NCBI RefSeq assembly: GCF_001429725.1
Contig: NZ_LMHV01000017.1
Span: 1-38,988, forward strand
DNA from: Rhizobium sp. Root708
Lineage (GTDB): Bacteria > Pseudomonadota > Alphaproteobacteria > Rhizobiales > Rhizobiaceae
Direction of reading: 5' to 3'
DNA: 38,988 nucleotides
The translations under genes were made by a program, and so were the position numbers. The notes beneath the pieces were generated by a model that made no database searches, was not told where the DNA came from, and saw only the letters and a program-made list of their open reading frames with translations. Below, in pieces: positions 1 through 8,235 of this stretch. The number at the start of each line of letters is the position of its first letter. Positions within the stretch are counted from its first letter, which is position 1.

Positions 1-45
1 GAGGCGTCTCAAAGCTAAAGCCGAAGAGGTGTATTTACCACCCGC

Positions 46-164
46 CCCCGATCTGATCTTGCAACCGGTATCAGCCGCTCAGATCGGGGCTGGTCGATGT
101 GCCGTGTGGCGACCAGTCGGACATTACTACTTTGCAAGCCGGCGGACATTCCAACTCCTCCGCC
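46..164. other. Cluster of three hairpins in intergenic DNA
   Basis: The stretch before the first gene (1-305) holds no convincing CDS. It contains three perfect inverted repeats in a row: 46-56 with 79-89 (11 bp), 90-96 with 110-116 (7 bp), and 141-146 with 159-164 (6 bp). A CGGACATT-like octamer occurs at 118-125 and again at 143-150. The first two stems are directly adjacent (89/90). The arrangement could be a structured RNA, the terminator region of a gene lying left of the window, or an intergenic repeat element. No known RNA family is recognised. Confidence 0.4.
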
Positions 165-305
165 ACATGGGTAGGTAGAAGCGGTGCGGCGGTTGTCTGT
201 TCGTCGCCTCCCATTGCAACGTCCTCGCTCGCCCTCAATTGATCCGCGCTCTTCCTTTGTGCGTAGACTGCCCTACAATTTTCTGGGACAGCCGGAGCTA
301 TCGCC

Positions 306-728
306 ATGCGCGCCTTCCTCGCAGTTTTCATTCTGTGTGCCGCGTCCTTTGTGACGACAGCTCGGGCCGAAGATCCGATCGATACAACGCGGGTCATGAT
401 CGAGTCGCAGATCAAGGCGTTCCTGAACGACGATGTCGACACGGCCTATTCCTATGCCGCGCCGAGCATCAAGGCGATCTATCCCGACAAGAACCTCTTC
501 TTCGCGATGGTCAAGAAAAGCTACGAACCGGTCTATCACCCCGGCAACTACGCCTTCGGGCGAAGTCGCTCGGTCGACAACGGCGCGATGATCTATCACG
601 AGGTGCTGATCTCGGGCCGCGACGGCAAGGATTGGACCGCCATCTACCAAGTCGCGCGCCAGCCGGATGGAAGCTACAAGATCAACGGCGTCCAGATCGT
701 GCCGAATACCGAGAGCAAGGGCATTTAG
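306..728 (+). CDS. Secreted DUF4864 domain protein
   Basis: A 140-residue protein with a clear signal peptide: a hydrophobic stretch at residues 4-18 and a predicted signal peptidase I site after ARA at residue 21. It is therefore probably periplasmic. The mature part resembles the DUF4864 family of small alphaproteobacterial proteins, judged from the N-terminal block on residues populating a small NTF2-like fold (IKAFLNDDVDTAYSYAAP) and the C-terminal YKINGVQIVPN. The function of this family is not known. The gene stands alone on the plus strand, and the neighbouring tgt runs towards it, so the two are convergent with about 176 bp between them. That gap shows nothing else. An overlapping 191-residue plus-strand frame is rejected because it lacks any family resemblance. 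Confidence 0.8.
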   Translation: MRAFLAVFILCAASFVTTARAEDPIDTTRVMIESQIKAFLNDDVDTAYSYAAPSIKAIYPDKNLFFAMVKKSYEPVYHPGNYAFGRSRSVDNGAMIYHEVLISGRDGKDWTAIYQVARQPDGSYKINGVQIVPNTESKGI

Positions 729-904
729 GACCTAGTGGCAGGCACAGCCCGCGCTGCGATGGCATCCGCGGGACGCGTCGCGGCGCTAGGTTGGCGCCGC
801 CTCCGCGGAGGTAACCCAGGCCGTGATAGGTGAGCGCGCTGTATCGCTGCGCGGGGGCCGAAGCGCCGAAGCGCTCCTCACCAGATCGGTGGACGGCGGC
901 CAGC

Positions 905-2035
905 TCAGACCGGCTCGAGATCGCCCCTCGCCCATTCTTCCTGCGTTTCCGCCATGAAGTCGGCAAAACGACCTTCCGCAATTGCCTTGCGGATGCCCTG
1001 CATCAATTCCTGGTAATAGGCAAGATTATGCCAGGAGAGCAGCATCCCGCCGAGCGCCTCGTTGGCGCGGACAAGATGATGCAGATAGGCACGCGAGTAG
1101 TCGCGCGAAGCCGGGCAGTTCGACTGGTCGTCGAGCGGGCGCATGTCCTCTGCGTGACGGGCGTTGCGGATGTTGACCTTGCCGCGGCGGGTGAAGGCAA
1201 GACCGTGCCGGCCGGAGCGGGTTGGCATGACGCAGTCGAACATGTCGATACCGCGAGCAACCGACTTCAGGATATCGTCGGGCGTACCGACACCCATAAG
1301 GTAGCGCGGCTTTTCCGTTGGAAGCACCGGCAGCGTTTCCTCGAGCATTTTCAGCATGACGTCCTGGGGTTCGCCAACCGCGAGACCACCAACGGCATAG
1401 CCCTTGAGGTCGAGATCCTTCAGTGCCGCAGCCGACCGGACGCGAAGTGCCGGCACATCCCCACCCTGGACGATGCCGAACATCGCCTTTCCCGGCTGGT
1501 TGCCGAAAGCCACCTTGCATCGCTCCGCCCAGCGCAGCGACATTTCCATGGCGCGTTCGATCTCACGCGGCTCGGCGGGCAGCGCAATGCACTCGTCGAG
1601 CTGCATCTGGATATCGCTGTCGAGCAATCCTTGGATCTCGATCGAACGCTCCGGCGACATGTGGTGCAGGCTGCCGTCGACATGCGACTTGAAGGTCACG
1701 CCCTGCTCGTTGAGCTTGCGCAGACCTGACAGCGACATGACCTGGAAGCCGCCGCTGTCGGTGAGGATCGGCCCATCCCAACGGATCAGTTTGTGCAAAC
1801 CGCCGACGCGGGCGACGCGCTCGGCCGTCGGGCGCAGCATGAGATGATAGGTATTGCCGAGAATGATGTCGGCGCCGGTGTCGCGAACCTGGTCAAGATA
1901 CATCGCCTTGACGGTGCCGACAGTGCCGACAGGCATGAAGGCAGGCGTGCGGATCGTGCCGCGCGGCATCGAGACCTCGCCGAGACGCGCACCGGCATCG
2001 GTCTTCTTGAGAGTGAACTGAAAGTTCTCGGTCAT
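905..2035 (-). CDS. tgt: Queuine tRNA-ribosyltransferase
   Basis: A 376-residue tRNA-guanine transglycosylase, the usual length for the bacterial family. It exchanges guanine 34 for preQ1 in tRNAs with GUN anticodons, the step before QueA. Visible motifs are the TDSGGFQV active-site loop around residue 93, GGLAVGE, and [13 protein letters not shown], which holds the catalytic aspartate. The start codon directly abuts the queA stop codon (2035/2036), so the two genes are almost certainly one transcript with coupled translation. An oddity: the zinc site normally reads CxCxxC followed by a distant histidine. Here the stretch reads SNCPAS, so only one of three cysteines remains, while the histidine in SWHNLAYYQ is kept. 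A different metal arrangement or loss of zinc is possible. The identity itself is secure. Confidence 0.97.
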   Translation of the reverse strand: MTENFQFTLKKTDAGARLGEVSMPRGTIRTPAFMPVGTVGTVKAMYLDQVRDTGADIILGNTYHLMLRPTAERVARVGGLHKLIRWDGPILTDSGGFQVMSLSGLRKLNEQGVTFKSHVDGSLHHMSPERSIEIQGLLDSDIQMQLDECIALPAEPREIERAMEMSLRWAERCKVAFGNQPGKAMFGIVQGGDVPALRVRSAAALKDLDLKGYAVGGLAVGEPQDVMLKMLEETLPVLPTEKPRYLMGVGTPDDILKSVARGIDMFDCVMPTRSGRHGLAFTRRGKVNIRNARHAEDMRPLDDQSNCPASRDYSRAYLHHLVRANEALGGMLLSWHNLAYYQELMQGIRKAIAEGRFADFMAETQEEWARGDLEPV

Positions 2036-3124
2036 TTAGTCTTTCCGGAAAAGCAGGCTGGAATCGCCATAGGAATAGAAGCGGTAGCCCGTCGAAATCG
2101 CATGTCGATAGGCCGCATGCATCGTCTCGAAGCCGGCAAAGGCCGAAACGAGCATGAACAATGTCGAGCGAGGCAGATGGAAGTTCGTCATCAGCATGTC
2201 AACCGCCTTGAAGCGGTAACCCGGCGTGATGAAGATGCCGGTGGCGCCGGCCCAGGCGCTGATCTCGCCGTTTTCCTGGGCTGCACTTTCGATCAGCCGC
2301 AGCGATGTCGTGCCGACGCAGATGATGCGCCCGCCCCTCGCCTTCACGGCGTTGAGGCTCGCAGCCGTCTGGGCGCTGACATAGCCGCTCTCGACATGCA
2401 TCTTGTGATCGTCGGTGTCATCGACCTTCATGGGCAGGAAGGTGCCGGCACCGACATGCAGCGTCACGAAATGCCGTTCGACGCCAGCGTTGTCGATGGC
2501 TTCGAAAAGGTCAGGCGTGAAGTGAAGCCCTGCGGTCGGGGCAGCGACTGCACCCTCCTCGCGGGCATAAATCGTCTGGTAGTCGGCACGGTCGCGCTCA
2601 TCCTCGGCGCGCTTGGCGGCGATATATGGCGGCAGCGGAATGTGCCCGACAGAATGGATGGCCTCGTCGAGCATCGGTCCCGAAAGATCGAAGGCAAGCG
2701 TGACTTCGCCGCCCTCACCCTTCTCCTCGACGGTGCATTCGAGCGTCCCGAGAAGGCAGCTGCTGCCGTCATGGCCGAAGGAGATACGATCGCCGATCTT
2801 GATGCGCTTGCCGGGTTTGGCGAAGGCCTTCCAGCGGCTGGCGCCGACGCGCATGTGCAGCGTCGCCGAAACCTGCTGGCCGCCCGCACCCTCGCGATGG
2901 CGGATACCTTCGAGCTGCGCCGGGATCACCTTGGTGTCGTTGAAAACAAGCGCATCGCCTGCCCTTAGAAAGCTGGGCAGATCGCTCACCCGATGATCTG
3001 ACAGCTGCGCTTTCCGGGCTGCGGGGTCCACGACGAGCAAACGCGCGCTATCGCGCGGCTCGGCTGGCCGCAGGGCGATCCGTTCATCCGGCAGGTCGAA
3101 ATCAAAGAGGTCTACGCGCATCAC
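2036..3124 (-). CDS. queA: S-adenosylmethionine:tRNA ribosyltransferase-isomerase
   Basis: A 362-residue QueA. It transfers and isomerises the ribosyl group of S-adenosylmethionine onto preQ1 in tRNA to give epoxyqueuosine, acting on the product of Tgt. The N-terminus ([19 protein letters not shown]) and the internal [16 protein letters not shown] LHVGAGTF and VGTTSLR blocks are family hallmarks. The length matches the usual 340-365 residues. It lies immediately upstream of tgt with no spacer, and downstream of ppiB with a 68-bp gap containing a strong hairpin. It therefore probably starts its own transcript or depends on read-through from ppiB. No anomaly is seen. Confidence 0.97.
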   Translation of the reverse strand: MMRVDLFDFDLPDERIALRPAEPRDSARLLVVDPAARKAQLSDHRVSDLPSFLRAGDALVFNDTKVIPAQLEGIRHREGAGGQQVSATLHMRVGASRWKAFAKPGKRIKIGDRISFGHDGSSCLLGTLECTVEEKGEGGEVTLAFDLSGPMLDEAIHSVGHIPLPPYIAAKRAEDERDRADYQTIYAREEGAVAAPTAGLHFTPDLFEAIDNAGVERHFVTLHVGAGTFLPMKVDDTDDHKMHVESGYVSAQTAASLNAVKARGGRIICVGTTSLRLIESAAQENGEISAWAGATGIFITPGYRFKAVDMLMTNFHLPRSTLFMLVSAFAGFETMHAAYRHAISTGYRFYSYGDSSLLFRKD

Positions 3125-3141
3125 TTAAATCCAGGCAAAGC

Positions 3142-3178
3142 GAAACCCGCCCTACGCTTTCGCGCAAGGGCGGGTTTC
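3142..3178 (-). terminator. Hairpin between ppiB and queA
   Basis: A perfect 12-bp inverted repeat (3142-3153 with 3167-3178) with a 13-nt loop, GC-rich, in the gap between the ppiB stop and the queA start. On the minus strand it is followed by only a weak T-rich stretch, so it may attenuate rather than fully stop transcription from ppiB into queA. Confidence 0.55.
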
Positions 3179-3192
3179 AGCAGAAATCACAA

Positions 3193-3702
3193 TCAGACGT
3201 CAGCGGCAACCCGCATCGAGACGATCGAGTCGGGATCGGTGACCGGCTCGCCCTTCTTGATCTTGTCGACGTTGTCCATGCCTTCGATGACCTGACCCCA
3301 GACGGAGTACTGCTTGTTGAGCCAGGGAGAATCGGTAAAGCAGATGAAAAACTGCGAGTTGGCGGAGTTCGGGTTCTGCGACCGGGCCATCGAGCAGGTG
3401 CCTCTGATGTGGCTGATGGCAGAGAACTCAGCCTTCAGATCAGGCTTCTCGGAGCCGCCCATGCCGGCACGGCCCGGGTTGAAGCTCTCGCTGCCCTTCT
3501 TGCCGAACTTCACGTCGCCGGTCTGCGCCATGAAGTCGTTGATGACGCGATGGAAGACAACGCCGTCATAGGCCTTCTCGCGAGCGAGTTCCTTGATGCG
3601 GGCGACGTGCTCCGGTGCCACTTCCGGCAGCAGCTGGATGACAACCTTGCCCTTGGTGGTTTCCAGGATGATGGTGTTTTCGGGATCCTTGATCTCGGCC
3701 AT
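3193..3702 (-). CDS. ppiB: Cytoplasmic peptidyl-prolyl cis-trans isomerase (cyclophilin)
   Basis: A 169-residue single-domain cyclophilin, which catalyses cis-trans isomerisation of prolyl bonds during folding. The cyclophilin core is complete: FHRVINDFMAQTGD carries the catalytic arginine, MARSQNPNSANSQFFIC the central active-site block, and WLNKQYSVWGQVIEGMD the C-terminal strand. No signal peptide is present, so it is cytoplasmic. It lies 26 bp downstream of the exported paralogue ppiA on the same strand. The two share most of the catalytic blocks and look like an ancient duplication forming an operon with one cytoplasmic and one periplasmic isomerase. Confidence 0.95.
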   Translation of the reverse strand: MAEIKDPENTIILETTKGKVVIQLLPEVAPEHVARIKELAREKAYDGVVFHRVINDFMAQTGDVKFGKKGSESFNPGRAGMGGSEKPDLKAEFSAISHIRGTCSMARSQNPNSANSQFFICFTDSPWLNKQYSVWGQVIEGMDNVDKIKKGEPVTDPDSIVSMRVAADV

Positions 3703-3728
3703 TCTTCTTCTCCTACTTGTCTTGAAAC

Positions 3729-4298
3729 TTACTTCTTGCCGACGGTGACCTTGATCATCCGGTCGGGATTGGTGACTTCGCCGTTCTGGCCTTCGCCGCG
3801 CTTGATCTTGTCGACGTTCTCCATGCCGGAAACGACCTTGCCGACAACGGTGTACTGGCCGTTGAGGAAGGAGCCGTCGCCGAACATGATGAAGAACTGC
3901 GAGTTCGCGGAGTTCGGGTCCTGTGAACGGGCCATGCCGACCGTGCCGCGAACGAAAGGCGTCTTCGAGAATTCTGCCGGCAGGTCGGGCATTTCGGAGC
4001 CACCGGTGCCAGCGAGGCTCGCATCAAAGCTTTTTTCCATGTTGCCGTACTTCACGTCGCCGGTCTGGGCCATGAAGCCTTCGATGACGCGATGGAAGGC
4101 AACGTTGTCGTACTCGCCCTTCTTGGCGAGCGCTTCGATCTGCGCAACATGCTTCGGCGCGACGTCTGGCATAAGCTGGATGACGACAGGGCCATTCTTC
4201 AGCTGGATCGTCAGCGTGTCACCGGATTGGGCGAACGCGTCGCCCGCGAACGAGGCAAGATAAAGTACGCCTGCAAATGCGAGATAGAAAAGTTTCAT
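3729..4298 (-). CDS. ppiA: Periplasmic peptidyl-prolyl cis-trans isomerase (cyclophilin)
   Basis: A 189-residue cyclophilin with an N-terminal signal peptide (hydrophobic residues 3-18, cleavage predicted after AFA at residue 23), so it should act on proteins folding in the periplasm. The active-site blocks FHRVIEGFMAQTGD and MARSQDPNSANSQFFIM are intact. It is preceded by coaD with a 29-bp gap on the same strand and followed by ppiB, which suggests the transcript coaD-ppiA-ppiB. The gene symbol follows the periplasmic cyclophilin convention; rhizobial genomes sometimes number these differently. Confidence 0.93.
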   Translation of the reverse strand: MKLFYLAFAGVLYLASFAGDAFAQSGDTLTIQLKNGPVVIQLMPDVAPKHVAQIEALAKKGEYDNVAFHRVIEGFMAQTGDVKYGNMEKSFDASLAGTGGSEMPDLPAEFSKTPFVRGTVGMARSQDPNSANSQFFIMFGDGSFLNGQYTVVGKVVSGMENVDKIKRGEGQNGEVTNPDRMIKVTVGKK

Positions 4299-4327
4299 GT
4301 TGGCTCCGTTTGCGGCGAAAATGTCGC

Positions 4328-4822
4328 CTAGGATTTGCGCTTGGATTGAAGGGCTTTCAAGACGGCAGCCGGCACAAAGGCGCTGACATCGCCTCCCATG
4401 GCAGCGATTTGCCGGACCAATGTGGCGGTTATGGGCCGCGAGGCCGTTCCAGCGGGCAGAAAGATGGTTTGAATATCCGGCGCCATCTGCCGGTTCATCC
4501 CGGCCATCTGCATTTCGTAGTCGAGATCGGTACCGTCCCTGAGGCCACGGATCAGAAGCGTCGCGCCGTGGGTGCGCGCCGCATCGACCACGAGATTGTC
4601 GAAAGAAACGACAGAGATATCGCTGGCCTTCTCAGGAAATGCATCAGCGAGCGAGGCGCGAATGAGGTTTGCTTTCTCCTCGAAGGAGAAAAGCGGCGTC
4701 TTGCCCGGATGAATGCCGATCGCGACGATGACCTTGGACGCAACATTGAGCGCCTGTACGAGCACGTCGAGATGTCCATTCGTGATCGGATCGAAGGATC
4801 CCGGATAGAAAGCAGTCGTCAT
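4328..4822 (-). CDS. coaD: Pantetheine-phosphate adenylyltransferase
   Basis: A 164-residue CoaD, which adenylates 4'-phosphopantetheine to dephospho-CoA in coenzyme A synthesis. The nucleotidyltransferase signature [18 protein letters not shown] at the N-terminus contains the GSFDPxTxGH motif. [12 protein letters not shown] and the C-terminal [24 protein letters not shown] are also characteristic. The length fits the family (about 160). I prefer the ATG at 4822, because the family begins right at this signature; an in-frame ATG at 4834 would add four residues. It is the first gene of the coaD-ppiA-ppiB group. Upstream (4835-4999) there is only non-coding DNA before the divergent small-protein genes. 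Confidence 0.96.
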   Translation of the reverse strand: MTTAFYPGSFDPITNGHLDVLVQALNVASKVIVAIGIHPGKTPLFSFEEKANLIRASLADAFPEKASDISVVSFDNLVVDAARTHGATLLIRGLRDGTDLDYEMQMAGMNRQMAPDIQTIFLPAGTASRPITATLVRQIAAMGGDVSAFVPAAVLKALQSKRKS

Positions 4823-4999
4823 GGGCCCGGCCATTTGTTTGCACGCCTTTTGTCATGGATAAAGGCTTCTCGCAAGTCATTTGCCCACAACTGAACGATG
4901 TATGAACGCGGTGTTCAAGGCCGCTTCAGGCGGTGAGCCGTACAAGGAGAGCGTCAACCAATCGATGCCATCAGGCATCAACTCCCCGGTAAAGTCACA

Positions 5000-5221
5000 A
5001 TGCTGATCGTTCTCGTTATTGCTGCCGTCATCCTATCGCTGGTCGCGGAACTTGGCCTCAATTTCCTTGATGCACGCACCGATGCGAATTGGATGCGTTC
5101 GGATGTAAGCGAGCACCGCGCCATCGTCAGAGCGGTCGGCAAAGTGGCTTTTAAACCGATTAAGTTTTCTGAACGCCAGATGAACGAGCCATTCAATGTG
5201 GCTTCAGATCGCGCTTGGTAA
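5000..5221 (+). CDS. Small predicted membrane protein
   Basis: A 73-residue frame whose first 20 residues are strongly hydrophobic (LIVLVIAAVILSLVAELGL), followed by a polar tail. It would be a single-pass membrane protein or carry an uncleaved signal anchor. No family is recognised. The ribosome binding site is poor, which lowers confidence. It runs in the same direction as two further tiny membrane-protein genes at 5310 and 5499, all closed by one terminator at 5663. Confidence 0.4.
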   Translation: MLIVLVIAAVILSLVAELGLNFLDARTDANWMRSDVSEHRAIVRAVGKVAFKPIKFSERQMNEPFNVASDRAW

Positions 5222-5309
5222 ACGACCCGTCAATGTCCGGCGGAACCATTTACAGTCGGACGCGTTCATTCAACCGAAGCGTAACGGATACGCGCACAAG
5301 GAAGATACT

Positions 5310-5465
5310 ATGCTGAATAAAGTTACCATGATTAATGCAGTTTGGATGGTAATTATGACAGGCATGATCGCAGCTACCGTTACGCTGTACGACCAGAAAG
5401 TTGACGCGTCCAAGGTATATGGCCCTTATGCATCGGCACGCACTGCCATCATGAGCCAGTACTAA
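5310..5465 (+). CDS. Small membrane protein, 51 residues
   Basis: Starts at the ATG at 5310, six bases after a good AAGGAAG ribosome binding site at 5298-5304. The protein has one hydrophobic segment (residues 6-24, MINAVWMVIMTGMIAATVTL) and a short polar tail ending in MSQY. The function is unknown and no family is recognised. It sits 33 bp before the next tiny gene on the same strand, so the two are probably co-transcribed. Confidence 0.55.
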   Translation: MLNKVTMINAVWMVIMTGMIAATVTLYDQKVDASKVYGPYASARTAIMSQY

Positions 5466-5498
5466 GGGACCTGAACGCAAGATCCAGGAGGATTGCTT

Positions 5499-5633
5499 AT
5501 GTTCATGATCTTGACTGTGCTTACCGCCCTTATCAGCATTATGTTCATCGTATCCGTGGGGTCCACCGTTTCCGCTCTCAGACGTGAGAGTGAAGAAGTG
5601 AAACGGATCAACGGAAAGCACAGCCTCTTTTAG
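5499..5633 (+). CDS. Small membrane protein, 44 residues
   Basis: A frame of 44 codons, ATG at 5499, preceded by a strong CAGGAGGA ribosome binding site at 5485-5492. The first two thirds are hydrophobic (MFMILTVLTALISIMFIVSV), followed by a short charged tail (LRRESEEVKRINGKHSLF). This is typical of single-pass small membrane proteins, and the positive and negative charges in the tail suggest a cytoplasmic helix. It ends 29 bp before a textbook rho-independent terminator. The function is unknown. Confidence 0.6.
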   Translation: MFMILTVLTALISIMFIVSVGSTVSALRRESEEVKRINGKHSLF

Positions 5634-5662
5634 GCGGTCTTGCGAAACGCTGAAATTCTAAA

Positions 5663-5692
5663 GCCGGATGATCATCTCATCCGGCTTTTTTA
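5663..5692 (+). terminator. Rho-independent terminator
   Basis: A perfect 9-bp stem (5663-5671 with 5677-5685), a 5-nt loop and a run of six T from 5686. It closes the small-protein cluster on the plus strand. The stop codon of the convergent acetyltransferase gene (5690-5692) lies inside its T-run. Confidence 0.9.
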
Positions 5693-6220
5693 TTGCGGAT
5701 CGCGATCCGCCGTGCGGCGCACCATCAAAATCTCGTCCACTCCGCGCCCGGCGTGCATGAAACCATCGGGAATTCGGCCGGCTTCAACAAAGCCCTGCGT
5801 GAGGTAGAAGCGAATGGCACCATCGTTTTCCGCACTGACCGCGAGCTCGAGCTGGTGCACGCCTATCCCGCCCGCATGGTTGCTGACAGCATCGAGAAGC
5901 GCTCGCCCGATACCGGAACCTCTATAGGCGGGGCTCGTATAAACCATGATCAGCGTTCCGCGGTGCGCCATCTTGCTCATACGCTGCCGCATCAATCCCA
6001 TCAGGCCGGTCGGCGCCTCTTCGTCAAAAGATGCGTGGACGATGTTATGCCGAAGCCGGTTCTGCCATTCTTCGATGGGCAGACATTCCCACTCCTCGAC
6101 GCTGCTGGCATAGGCCTCGGGATCGTTGCGGAGCGCCTCCAACCGGATGCGTCGAAATGCATCGACATCCCGCGAGTTGTCGGCCTGCAATATCCGTATC
6201 GTCCGAGACCCTTCGACCAT
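5690..6220 (-). CDS. GNAT family N-acetyltransferase
   Basis: A protein of about 176 residues with the GNAT fold. The acetyl-CoA binding motif A reads YRGSGIGRALLDAV (the R/QxxGxG/A loop), followed by LELAVSAENDGAIRFYLTQGFVEAG, the usual motif B with the conserved Asn and the YxxxGF element. The acceptor substrate cannot be deduced. I start it at the ATG at 6220, just after the stop of the upstream lipoprotein gene (6226). A longer frame from a TTG at 6247 would overlap that gene. It is probably the last gene of the Mla-type transport transcript, although there is no obvious functional link. Confidence 0.85.
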   Translation of the reverse strand: MVEGSRTIRILQADNSRDVDAFRRIRLEALRNDPEAYASSVEEWECLPIEEWQNRLRHNIVHASFDEEAPTGLMGLMRQRMSKMAHRGTLIMVYTSPAYRGSGIGRALLDAVSNHAGGIGVHQLELAVSAENDGAIRFYLTQGFVEAGRIPDGFMHAGRGVDEILMVRRTADRDPQ

Positions 6221-6225
6221 GCCGA

Positions 6226-6840
6226 TCAGATTGACTGCAAGGTCCAATCGACGATCTGGCTCGTCACGGTGGAGAACGCTCGGTCGAGCGCCTTCACGTA
6301 ACCATCATTCGAGCCACCGCCAGCCGGAACGGCCTGCTGAAAGACCTTTTGGGCCCGTACCGAGCCGTTGCGGTCGTTGAGGATCTTAGCCGAAATTTCC
6401 ACGACAGCGTGGCTTCCGTTGCCTGAGCTGATCTCGAAGGCGCGAATATCCGTCACCACCTGATAATCGATTGCCAGCCCCTGCCCCGGAATGCCGACGC
6501 CGCCGAGCTTGCCGGAGTTCTCGAAGGCCTCGACCAATTTGGCCTGTACCATCCGCGGAAGCTTGTCGCTCCACTGCGATTTGGCAAGATACTGGATCTC
6601 CGACGACGAAACGCGCACCACGATCTGCTCGCTGTCGAGTGCCCGCAGCGCGGTCGGCTGCTGCACCAGGATCTGCCGGTTCTTCGCAGTAGGACCATTG
6701 CCGCTCACCGGAGCGGAAAGATCGTAGGTGTCATTCTTTGGTGTGGTGCCGCAGCCGCCGAGTGCCACGGCAATCAAAGGCAATGCGAAGGCGGTCCGGA
6801 CAATCCAGGAACGACGCACCAACAAATCCGATACAGCCAT
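6226..6840 (-). CDS. ABC-type transport auxiliary lipoprotein (Mla/Pqi associated)
   Basis: A 204-residue lipoprotein: the N-terminal signal ends in a lipobox (VALGGC) with the lipidated cysteine at residue 30. The mature part resembles the YmbA/PqiC-type auxiliary lipoproteins that accompany MCE transporters, with the conserved block of a strand for promoter RALDSEQIVVRVSSSEIQYLAKSQW split across residues 63-88 (key residues: YLAxxQWSD). It is probably anchored in the outer membrane and docks the MCE complex. It lies 15 bp downstream of the MCE protein gene on the same strand, which supports the assignment. It corresponds to a component that is not part of the classical E. coli Mla set but is typical for rhizobia. 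Confidence 0.85.
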   Translation of the reverse strand: MAVSDLLVRRSWIVRTAFALPLIAVALGGCGTTPKNDTYDLSAPVSGNGPTAKNRQILVQQPTALRALDSEQIVVRVSSSEIQYLAKSQWSDKLPRMVQAKLVEAFENSGKLGGVGIPGQGLAIDYQVVTDIRAFEISSGNGSHAVVEISAKILNDRNGSVRAQKVFQQAVPAGGGSNDGYVKALDRAFSTVTSQIVDWTLQSI

Positions 6841-6855
6841 ATGCCGTTTCCCCTG

Positions 6856-8226
6856 TTATCGCCGCGTCCGGCCGTCAAATTGCTTTACGGTATCGCCACC
6901 GAAAATCAGCCTCTGTGGATCGCGATCGAAGCTGGTTATGGTGTCGTTGAGGTTCTGGACCGTCGAACGCGTATCATTGATGAGCGCCTGGACATCACGC
7001 AGTCCGCCGCTCGAGAATTTCTGCAGATTGTCCGCAATCGGGCCGATACGGGCATTGAGGTTGTCGGCAACCTTCTTGAAGGAGTCGAGCGTGTCCTTCG
7101 CCTGAGTGAACAGCGATTGAGTGCTGTCGGATCCGAGCAGCGTATCCAGCTTCGCCAGGATGCCATCGACACGCGTCGAAGCAGCATTGAGCTTGTTCGA
7201 TATCTGCGTGACGTTCTGGATCGTCTGGTCGATATCCTTCTGGTGAGCAGATACCGTATTCGCCACGTCCTTGATGGATGCAACGGCTACGCGAGCATCC
7301 TTCGTCGCCTGCGAGATATCGTCGACCGATCCCTTCACCTTGGCCGGATCGATCTGTGCGACAAGGGTATCGACGCGGTCGAGCGTCGCCTGCGCCTTCT
7401 TGCCGAGATCGTTGTAGGTCGACGCCGTTTCCTGGAATTTCTGGATTGCACCCTTGAGATCACCAGAGGCATCGGCAACGTTGTCGCTGACTTTTTCGGC
7501 ATTGGCGAGGATGTGGTCGATCTTCTTCGCGTCCACCGATTTCACTAGCGCTTCAACAGCTTCAAGCGTCGAGTCGACGCGACCGGACACCTTGCGCACC
7601 GTCTCGGACAACTGACCGACGCTTTGCAGGAAGGAATCGATATTGCCTGAATTCTTGGCCAGCGCGTCGGAGAAAGTCTCCGCGTTGTGCAGGGTCTTGG
7701 TCAGAGGTCCGCGTGCATCCTTCACGAATCCCTGGATCTGTCCGACGGCATCGTTGGCGCGGTCCATGATCTTGTCGGCGGTCGCCAGGAGGTTGGTCAC
7801 ACTCGACTGGTCCGCGACAATCACGGCCCGCTTGCCGGAGTCGATCGCTTCCTGAAGGATGTTTTTCTCACCGACCTTGCCGCCCGACAGTTCGACATAG
7901 GCAGCGCCAGTCAGCCCCTGGATCTCAAGGATTGCCTTGGTCGACGGATAGATCGGAGCGTCGATGCGCACCTCGGTGAAGGCGAGCGAAAACTGCGGAT
8001 CGTCAGCATCGATCGACAGCGACTTCACCGATCCGACCTGGATGCCGTTGAAGCGGACCGGCGAGCCGACGCTGAGGCCGTTTGCCGATCCGGGGATACG
8101 CACGATCAGCTCGGCCATTGGTCCGCCGCGCCCATATTCGGCCATCCAGTAGACGAAGCCGAACGCAGCCGCGATGACAAGCACCGTGAAAAAGCCGACA
8201 ATCGTATAATTCGCTTTTGTTTCCAT
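6856..8226 (-). CDS. mlaD: MCE domain substrate-binding protein, MlaD family
   Basis: A 456-residue MlaD-type protein. Residues 7-28 form one transmembrane anchor (YTIVGFFTVLVIAAAFGFVYW). The MCE domain follows at about 38-118, with the typical GSANGLSVGSPVRFNGIQVG block. The long C-terminal part (about 150-430) is rich in heptad-like helices with repeated blocks such as KIMDRANDAVGQIQ and KVSDNVADASGDL, suggesting an extended periplasmic coiled coil or needle that spans towards the outer membrane. It is much longer than E. coli MlaD (183 residues) but normal for alphaproteobacterial and Pqi-like MCE proteins. It binds phospholipids in the ABC transporter made with the two following genes upstream (mlaF and mlaE homologues). 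Confidence 0.92.
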   Translation of the reverse strand: METKANYTIVGFFTVLVIAAAFGFVYWMAEYGRGGPMAELIVRIPGSANGLSVGSPVRFNGIQVGSVKSLSIDADDPQFSLAFTEVRIDAPIYPSTKAILEIQGLTGAAYVELSGGKVGEKNILQEAIDSGKRAVIVADQSSVTNLLATADKIMDRANDAVGQIQGFVKDARGPLTKTLHNAETFSDALAKNSGNIDSFLQSVGQLSETVRKVSGRVDSTLEAVEALVKSVDAKKIDHILANAEKVSDNVADASGDLKGAIQKFQETASTYNDLGKKAQATLDRVDTLVAQIDPAKVKGSVDDISQATKDARVAVASIKDVANTVSAHQKDIDQTIQNVTQISNKLNAASTRVDGILAKLDTLLGSDSTQSLFTQAKDTLDSFKKVADNLNARIGPIADNLQKFSSGGLRDVQALINDTRSTVQNLNDTITSFDRDPQRLIFGGDTVKQFDGRTRR

Positions 8227-8235
8227 CTTATCCGC

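Noticed and set aside
1793..2968. A 391-codon plus-strand open frame
   Set aside because: Antisense to queA and the start of tgt, whose families are certain. It has an amino-acid make-up (many Arg, Asp, Ala) typical of antisense translation.
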